From contig JAQFVV010006721.1 in NCBI GenBank assembly GCA_028023455.1, positions 248,001 to 312,000 on the forward strand: a stretch of DNA of 64,000 nucleotides. Reading direction: 5' to 3'. Position 1 is the first letter of the stretch; each line of letters starts with the position of its first letter. This document shows positions 28,701-37,700 of this stretch, piece after piece. The DNA comes from Epiperipatus broadwayi. Lineage: Eukaryota; Onychophora; Udeonychophora; Euonychophora; Peripatidae. The notes under the pieces are model-generated. The model was not told where the DNA came from. It made no database searches and was given only the letters and a program-made list of their open reading frames with translations. The translations under genes and the position numbers were made by a program.

Positions 28701-31700
28701 AATGTATTTTTGATACTGCTATATTATAAACTGGTGGCTGACTTTTAAAAATTTTTTTTTTGCAGAGTGATGATGTAAGGAAAATAGCTTTGCAAATGGC
28801 GGAGTTACCCAAGATTAATAAAAAATATAATAGGATAGTAATTATTACTCAGGGAGAGAAAGAAGTAATAGTAGCATGCAGTAAGTAATAGCATTTAATG
28901 ATTTATTTTACATGCAAATGCATATTTTAATTGTAAAATAATAATTAATTTAAAAAATTGTATTAAAATAATTATAGTTTTTGAATAATTTTTTTTTTAT
29001 TTTTAAAATTAAATTATGTCTTTAAATAAACATATTTTTTTTTTTTTTTTCAAGTAAAAATATTTTTTAAAGGAAAGATATATACTTATTAATAGCAATA
29101 AATATTAGATACTTAAATCGTATGACTTATATCAGTGAACTTTCCAAAAGCAAATAAATAAATATAATGCTGAATTTTATCGAGAAATCCTGACTCAACT
29201 ATAGATGAATTTAATTATCAAAACTTCTCAACATCATAATATGTTTGTTTCACGTGTAGAAGCTTATAAAATGTTCATCTGTTGCAAAACTACTGAATAT
29301 AAAATGCGATTAAACATTTTACATCAAAATTCTATATTTTATATGTTTTTAGAATTTGATTAAAATCTGATCCACCATATTTTTCCCAATAAACTAATTT
29401 AGTCTTTGAATTAAATTTCTATATTAATGTGTGTTTGGATTTCATTACTTTATCTATTGAATAAAATAGTCTCTGAATAAGTTGCTAAATTTTTGTTTGC
29501 TGCTTTTCCTTGCTAAAACTTACTTATTAGAATCTTTTAATTTAATCTTCATTAAACTTTTCTATTTTGAAGACTTTATTTGAAAATATTTAAGTACATC
29601 TGAAATGACCTTTAATTAATGTATTTTTGATGAAATATGATGCTGAAAGTCATTCAAATGTGATGATTAAATATCTAATAGTTAATAACTCAATCTATCT
29701 TTCCTTTTTTTCTTATTCATTTATAACTCAATAAATAGTGATGGTCCACTATACTGAAAAGATTATAAACTTACGATTTCTTTAAAGATTTACAGTTTTG
29801 TACTGCTGTTCATCGGGCCGGTCATATTCGTAGCACTAATATGGGTCTATAGAAAGGAGAATTTATAAGAGGCTTAGTTTATTGCAAATAACACCTACAC
29901 AATAAACAAAAAAGACTCGGAGGTTGCATTATAATGCATGTGATATATTTAAATTAACAAATTTTCATACTAATTAGCTTATAAATTCTCTCTTCTGTAC
30001 ACCTGTATTAGTGATATGAATATGACCGGTCTGGCCGAAAGCAATGCTAAGCTGTAAGTGAATCTTAAGTTTATAATCTTTGCAGCATACTGATCTAATG
30101 GCTAGAAAGAAACTTGTAAAGTTAAATATTGATTGTAATAAATTTTTATTTTGGTGCAGGTGTGTTCTTCACTCAGATATTTTAAAAACTACAATCATTT
30201 GCTTAATTATTTGAGAGTTCATATGAACATTTTATAGTAGACTGAGCAGCAATTTCATTCAATTGACCAAACTGAATTTTTTTTTACTTTTTTTTAACGG
30301 GAAATCGATTCAAGAATCTTTAGTTTTCAAAACTGTTCTAAAGCACCCATGCTTTTAAAATTGCATTCATTGACCAGTATTATCAAAAGTGGATCTTAAC
30401 TAATTTATATTAATTTGTTTCACAATTATGCAATTCTGTGTTATATATGACCACAAAATTGAGAAAACATATTTAATAGAACATGTTGGAGATATCCATA
30501 TTCAAACAAAAAATCACAAATTGAAATTAAGCAAATAAGATAGTTTAGATCAGTGGTCTTCAACCTTTTCACACCTGCGGACCGGTAAAAATAAGGATAA
30601 GGTTCCGCGGACCAGCAAAAATAAGGATAAGATTTCACAGACTGGCAGAAGTCTATAGATACATTTTCTTAAAGATAAGCATGATTGTTATAACTGATCA
30701 AAACAACAATGTTAAATATATAAGATAAAGTTTTATATATATATATATATGGAGTTTATATAATAAAAAACTTTTTTTAAAATTTTTTTAGAAAAGTAAT
30801 AAAAAATTTAATTCTACCCCCCCCCCCCTCATAAACATCTGTGATAACTAGAAAAACAAATTAATTTATGAATGATTGATTAGATTTTGTTTTCGTTCTG
30901 TTTTCTTTTTTTTTAATTGGGTAAAAATGAGATAAATAAAAATTGGCTATATTAATTAAAAGTTTAAACTCTTATTATTTATTATTACAAACTTTTTACT
31001 GCCCGTCTAGCACGCGGACCTGCAGAAAAGTTCTGCAGCCCGGTGCCGGGCCGCGGACCAAGGGTTGAAGAACACTGGTTTAGATTGTGGAAATGCATTG
31101 ATTACAATATTCTCTGAATTTTTAAATTGTATTTAGTAATTTAGTGTAAGGAGATAGTGACATTACATGAAAAGATTAAGTCATAATATCTTTACTGTTT
31201 ACATTGAAAGATAGCAAAATTGACAGCATCTTTTGATGCCTGTGGGCATAATGGTATTAAGCAGTAGTCAAATGCTGGAATTCAGAAAGATTTCCATTGC
31301 TATTCCAAGGATGTATATTCTTCATGTTTATTTGAGCAAAAAAACTGAACAATTGCTGTTCTAGTTTAATTAAATATCCTTTTGAAAAAGTAGATGACCA
31401 TAGTAGTGAAAAACTTACCTGCAGTTATACAACAAACTACATATTCCTAGGTCTTGATATTGATGTTATATTTCTGGAATCTATTGCATTAGTCATGCTT
31501 GTTCATAAAACTTATTATGGCAGCTCTAATCATTACAATTATTGATTTGTTGATTTTTTTTAAATAAAATTTTTTTTTTTTTAATATTTACAACTGTCAT
31601 TGGATTTCTCTTCATATGCTTGCTGCTAAAATTTTTAAAGCGTATAATTACTATTATCAATAGCTTAATAACAAAGTTATTAAGCAAAACATTTAGTTTT

Positions 31701-34700
31701 GATAATAGCCTAGTTAAACCACTAAATATCACATGATCCCCATTTCTTATGCTTGCTCAAGCTGTTAAAACAAGCAAAACTCTCCATACAGTAGTGCCAC
31801 TCAGTGTAAACCAGAGTAATCAATAGATTCCAGAATGCTTGTACATAAAATTCCTATCTAGTGCCTACTCATCCCAGACTAGTTTCTAGCTTGTGGCTTT
31901 CATCAGTGAAGAGCCTTGGATCATAGGTGCAGTGTTCTCAGATCCAAGACCCTTCACTGATGAGAGTCACAAGCCAGAAACTAGTCTGGGGATACTGAAT
32001 GAGTAGGCACTAGATAGGAATTTTATGCACAAGCCTCTGGCATCCATTGATTACTCTGGCTTGCACTGAGTGGCACTACTGTATGGAGATTTGCTTGTTT
32101 TAATAGCCATAGTTTTTTTAACTCTTGTAAGAATGGTATAAATTGTTTTGGTTTTGATAAAATTATTAATTTTTTTTTTTAATATGAGGCTCATATAAAT
32201 GTCTTTTTATATAACAGTCTTACAAAAAATAAAAGTCAGATATTTTCTTAACACAAAAATATTTTAGAGCAAGACTGTGGCCTAAATTATAGCTTAAGAT
32301 AAATATTTTAATGTGGAAGTTAAAAAATTTATCAATAAATTAAAATGCTAGATTATGAAAAAAATTTAGTTATTCATAGCTCTGACATTACATTTACAAA
32401 TTTTAATATTACTTTTTAAATCTAAACCTATTGGAATTAAATGATGAACTGAATTAATGTATCTATTCTAAAAGTTAAATGAATTTGCACGGTAATATTC
32501 TATGTATTTTTCCTGACATCTGGAACTATACCATTCTTCATGCACTGTGTATCTTAAAATATTAAAAATAAATAATAAATTGTATTATTTTTTCCAAATT
32601 TAATTAAGAAAAAACTAACAGCATTTTAATTCTAGATTGTAATGAATCCAATGGGAATAAAGTTAGAGGAAAATATGTCAAAAACAATGAAAATTAAGCT
32701 TCTTTTTTGTGTGTATGTATTGTGATATTTTAAGTCAAGTATTATAGCTAACAAAGATTTTCTGTTGCCTTACTATGGAATGTTTGCTAAATGTCTGTGC
32801 TTTAGAATTAAACTTTTGATATATACAATTGTTGTAATTTCCTTGTTTTTAGATGGGAAGATTTCTGAATATCCTGTTATTCAGTTAAAAGACTCTGAAA
32901 TTATTGATACTAATGGTGCTGGGGATGCATTTGTTGGAGGTATATATTATATTTTAAATTTAAAATATCAATTTATAATGAATATAGAAAAAGGTAATAA
33001 TGTTATATTTTTTGCATATAAATTGAAAATATCTTTAAAAAATCAAATCGTTCTGTTTAAACTACAAACAAAAATTTTGATAATTTATATTTGCTGCATT
33101 GAAATAAATTATAAAATACTAATTATTTTATCAATAACTTTCATTTTGTGGAATGATAGACCCAGGAACTAAAAGTTCTCAAATATCACATGATCTTCCA
33201 AGCAACCAACCATTTGATATTTTTATTTTAATAAATAGCAATTCGAATATATTACTATGTGTTTGGATAAACTCTATTAGTGAAGAAGTTAAAATCATAT
33301 TTGTCAATAATACCTTTTGATTTTCTCTACAATTTAGTTGCAAATTTGGCATTTAACAGTGATAATTATATTTTTCCTACTTGTTTAAAAACAAGACACT
33401 GATTTGCCTTTATTCTTCTCTAGAATTTATTTAACTTTTAGGTAAAATAGTAAATTAATTAATTTATTGTATACAAATTTCCAATGTTCAAAGTATAGTG
33501 GAGCCAGAACTATGCTATATTTTGTTCCAACCCCCATTCAAAGGGAATAGCGTGCAATGGCTCATCTTTTGTTGATAAACAATGATTAGAATAGAATACG
33601 TATTGTTTATTAAACTGCAAGTGTGTAGTACTTTTTAAAATACACACATGTATATAACATAGACATTTTTTATATGTATATTATGTATATATAAATCAAA
33701 ATTCTAGTATAAACAGAATTTAAAAATATATATATATAATTATTAATAAATGAAGATGATATTTATTTTATTTTACAGAATTTGTGTTCACTCGTGCATC
33801 TACTGAAGCAATAAGAATAAAATAAAATATTTCTACTATATTATTATCTTTAACACAAAGTAAATTGCAAAATACGCTATGGATAATGTTTTTTTTTTCC
33901 CCATTAACTTTTTTCTGTTGTAGAACAATAAACTCATCTCTTTTTCAAGAAATTATCTTCCCAATTATGTTGTAAAACTTATTTTTAGAAAATATTTTAT
34001 TAAGCAAAATACTTTACAAATTTAAAGGATAATAAAGAAAAATTGAAATATATGTGTTTTCAACATAAACTGAAGATATTATATTAATATATGTAATTTT
34101 TATGCGCTTAGCTCAGAGAAGAAAAATGGCTGCCGAATATTAAAATTTGCAAATTTTAATGTTTTTGTTAACTTTTTTACATTTTTATTTCTTCGATAAC
34201 ATTTTCCTTTGACCAGCGTATAATTGAAATCATGTAATTAGATAAAGCATAGTTCGCGGCTCCATCATAATGGGATTTTCTTTTCTAATCGGGTTGAAAA
34301 TATTCAGCAATGAAAGTATATTTTGATTTTTATAATTCTTGCCATTTGGATATATTAATTATACATTATATGTATTACTATAGAACATTTTCTTAAGCAG
34401 TATAACTTATAAATATTTGGGGGTTCACAGAATAAAATATATTGGATAATATCCAATATTCACTTGACTTCACTACATTATGTAATTTTAAGACAATTGT
34501 TGATATAAGTTTTGAGTTGAATTAATATTATCCTTTTATGTCATAATTTTTACTAACTCTTCTATTGTTTAAAATCTTATTAAATGATTCTTAGTAATTC
34601 TAAATGTTTATTTCTCTTTTCAACAAATAATATAATTCTTATAAACTCATTATAATCAAATATTATGGAAAAATAACCATTGAAGTTCAAAAGTTTTATA

Positions 34701-37700
34701 ATGTACTAAGTATGCTTTCGACAGATTACTGCCAGAATTATAAAGCTATTTAATGTTCTGCAGTTAGAACTATGCCTATTTATATGGACATAGCTTGATA
34801 TGTAAATATGGCATTTAAATGTTCCATTTTTTCAGCAGTGGAATGCATGAACCCTTTCTTATGATAGAATGTGAATCCTTTGCAATTGCCAAGCCTTTTT
34901 ACATTTTCTTTTTCTGTCATCTCTTTCAGCACAGATTGTGCTCACATTAATGGGAATGAAAGTGTGGTCCGTAGTGAGTTCGTGATTGAAAAACATTGAT
35001 TTATATTCGTTATTCTGTTTGGCTCTGCTGTACAAATATATATGCTGGGCAATTCTCGTGGATCTATTTGCTCGAGATTCACCATAACTGCAAGATGAGG
35101 GACTGCCTATGATTTTATAGATGAGTTGAGGAATGTGCTCAACTAGTATTTTGTCTCTTGAGTTGTTTAGTAAGTTGTTCAGTGATGGAGGCAATCTAAA
35201 GCTTACTCGTAAATGTTAGCACATATATTACTTAGATTTTTTGCAATCCTAGGTACATATGGGAGGCTTATCCATGCTTTTGGCATATTATTTATATTTT
35301 TGTTTTTATTTGCTTTGGTATCAAATTTTCCTGTTGTCTTTATTAGCATGTTACGATTATATCCGATACTTATGAGAACGTTGATGTAAGCATCCAATTG
35401 TTTTTCCCATCTGTCTCATACTTGCATAAATTTTTGTTTCTATACAAGCAACATTTGATATCTGCTAGTTTGTGTTCTAAAGGGACTCTTGACTTGGGTT
35501 GAATGGCTCCTATTATTTGGATTGTTTTTATTTAAAGAATTGTATTATCACTAAAGTCTTTGAGTCATTTTTGTAAATATAATAAAAAAAAATTTTTTTA
35601 AAATCTCAATTAGCACATACAACTTTCTGCAATATAGTGTTTGTGTTTCTACTATTGAGCTCTTAGAACTTGAATATAATGTGAAATAATACACACTGTT
35701 GACTGAAGAATTGGTGAAAAAAATCTTGATGACAAAAAGCCAAACTCTAAGTTTGGATAAATTCACAACTAGGTCTTAGTGAGTCATATTTAAAACTAAA
35801 TAATTAAAATAAACTTTTGGAAATATTTAATATAAAGATTTTATTGGACTGAAATGTCAATCAGTATTCCATTAAATATTTTCAGTTTCTTGAAGAATTA
35901 AGTTGTATACTACACCAATTATATTACAGTTTTTTTCCTATTATACCTTTGATGCAGAAAAAACTTCCAAATATCAGCCTACATTATGTTATTATCTAAT
36001 ACTTAGTAAAAAAAATATTACTACATTTTTTTCTTTGATAACTTAAATCATAAATATTCATACAAAGAAAACTAGATAAACATTGTGCAATTATAACTTG
36101 TCAAAAAAAAAAAAAGCAACAGCAACTTTAATTGTCGTCAATCTTATGTAAATTTTATATTAAAAATGGAAAGCAGATCATAAAAAAGATGACAATGTTG
36201 CAATGGATTACCACATCATTAAACTGTATTTTCATCACTGTGTAGCAATAAAATATAATAATAAATGATATTCAAAATTATCAGAAGTTGATAATTCTTT
36301 CATACAATGAGTAAAATAATAAACTTTTTTTTTTTTTTTTTAATTTCAGACTACTCAAATATTTTACTTATATTGATAGTAAATTTTAGTTTCCAAAAAA
36401 AAAAAAAAAATCAATAAAATATATTTTGTCTGATGAAAACTCATAGTTATTATTTTTGTTTTCAATAAATAAAATTAATTAATATATTTAGCATTATTTT
36501 AGAAGTTCCATGCAGTACTGACACTTATCAATTTTTTAATTAGAGGGAATTTGAGCCAGACTTTTCAACCTTTCTTTAGTTATCCACTCCATTTTATACA
36601 ACCAATACACATAACCACATACATGTGAAAAAGATAAATGATTTCCAATATGCATATTTTGTGCTGAACCAGCACTCATCAATTGGCCCACATCATCATC
36701 ACCCATGAAGTCTGGGGTTCAATTCCTTCTAATTACATCTAGCTTAAATATATATACTATACTTGTATTTAAGTATTATCAACTTTTTGTTAGTCTATTC
36801 ACCTTTTTCAGAATATTAAGTTGTATCTTGAATAAATTTTCTGATAATGAAAAAGAGCTTGAAATATGTTCTTGCTAAAATGTTGGTAGCACATATTAAA
36901 TATTGCAAAAATGCTATCATATAGCTTGAAATCTTTAAATAAGAAAAAAATGAAAGCATCATAATGTATTCAATGCCTGTTCAAACTTTAATTCATATAT
37001 TAGAATAGATAAACTATCTTGTTTAGAAGATATATAATAAAATGTTCTGTTTTTAAGAATAAAATGAAAATATTTTCAAAATACATATTTAAGATTTCTG
37101 TTAATATGAAATTTGTTTTGGTTTAGTATTATTTCTATTAATTACAGATTAAATAACATTTTGATTTATACTCTTAACATATGCATTAAAACCAATAATT
37201 CTGTCAAGTTATTCTACTCTAGATTGTCTATTGGAAGTTTGAGTAGGTAGTACTGCTATCCAATCTGATTTTTGGCTATTAATCTTTTCATTGAGAAACA
37301 GGATTTGCACTGTTACATTTAGCACTTATTTTTACTTCTTTTATATCAATCAAATAATCTGGGATTATTTTGAATTAAAACCTTTTTGCTTTTATATTGT
37401 GTTATACTAGTTATATATATATGTGTTATATTAGTTCATTGACTATATCAGGGGTGTCCAACAAGTCGATCGTGATCCACTGATCAATCGCGAGGCCAAT
37501 CTGGGAAGAGCTGTTGGATAACGAGTGAAATAAGTCAAGATTTTCAAGCTTTTTTGTTATTTTTCTTTTTGTTCTAATTTTTTTTTGCAATTCTAGATAG
37601 GTGAAGTCCACTAAGCCTTATCATTATTGAAAATAATATTTTTAATCTTGATTTAATGTAGCTAATTTGAATTAATAAATATTGTTAATAATTACTCATG

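Larger units (their letters stand above)
28881..32852 (+). other. ADK: ADK intron (4.0 kb)
   Basis: Contains an inverted-end MITE (29815-30045), a hAT MITE with 8-bp TSD (30551-31077) and family A copy A3 (31714-32100). The rest is AT-rich with poly-T and poly-C runs. Confidence 0.75.

Noticed and set aside
30441-30638. 65-codon minus-strand ORF
   Set aside because: It covers the left end of the hAT MITE, and its repeated YPYFxxSA comes from a short DNA repeat in the element.
32765-33172. 135-codon ORF as an independent gene
   Set aside because: Only 32853-32939 is coding (ADK exon g); the rest is intron read through.
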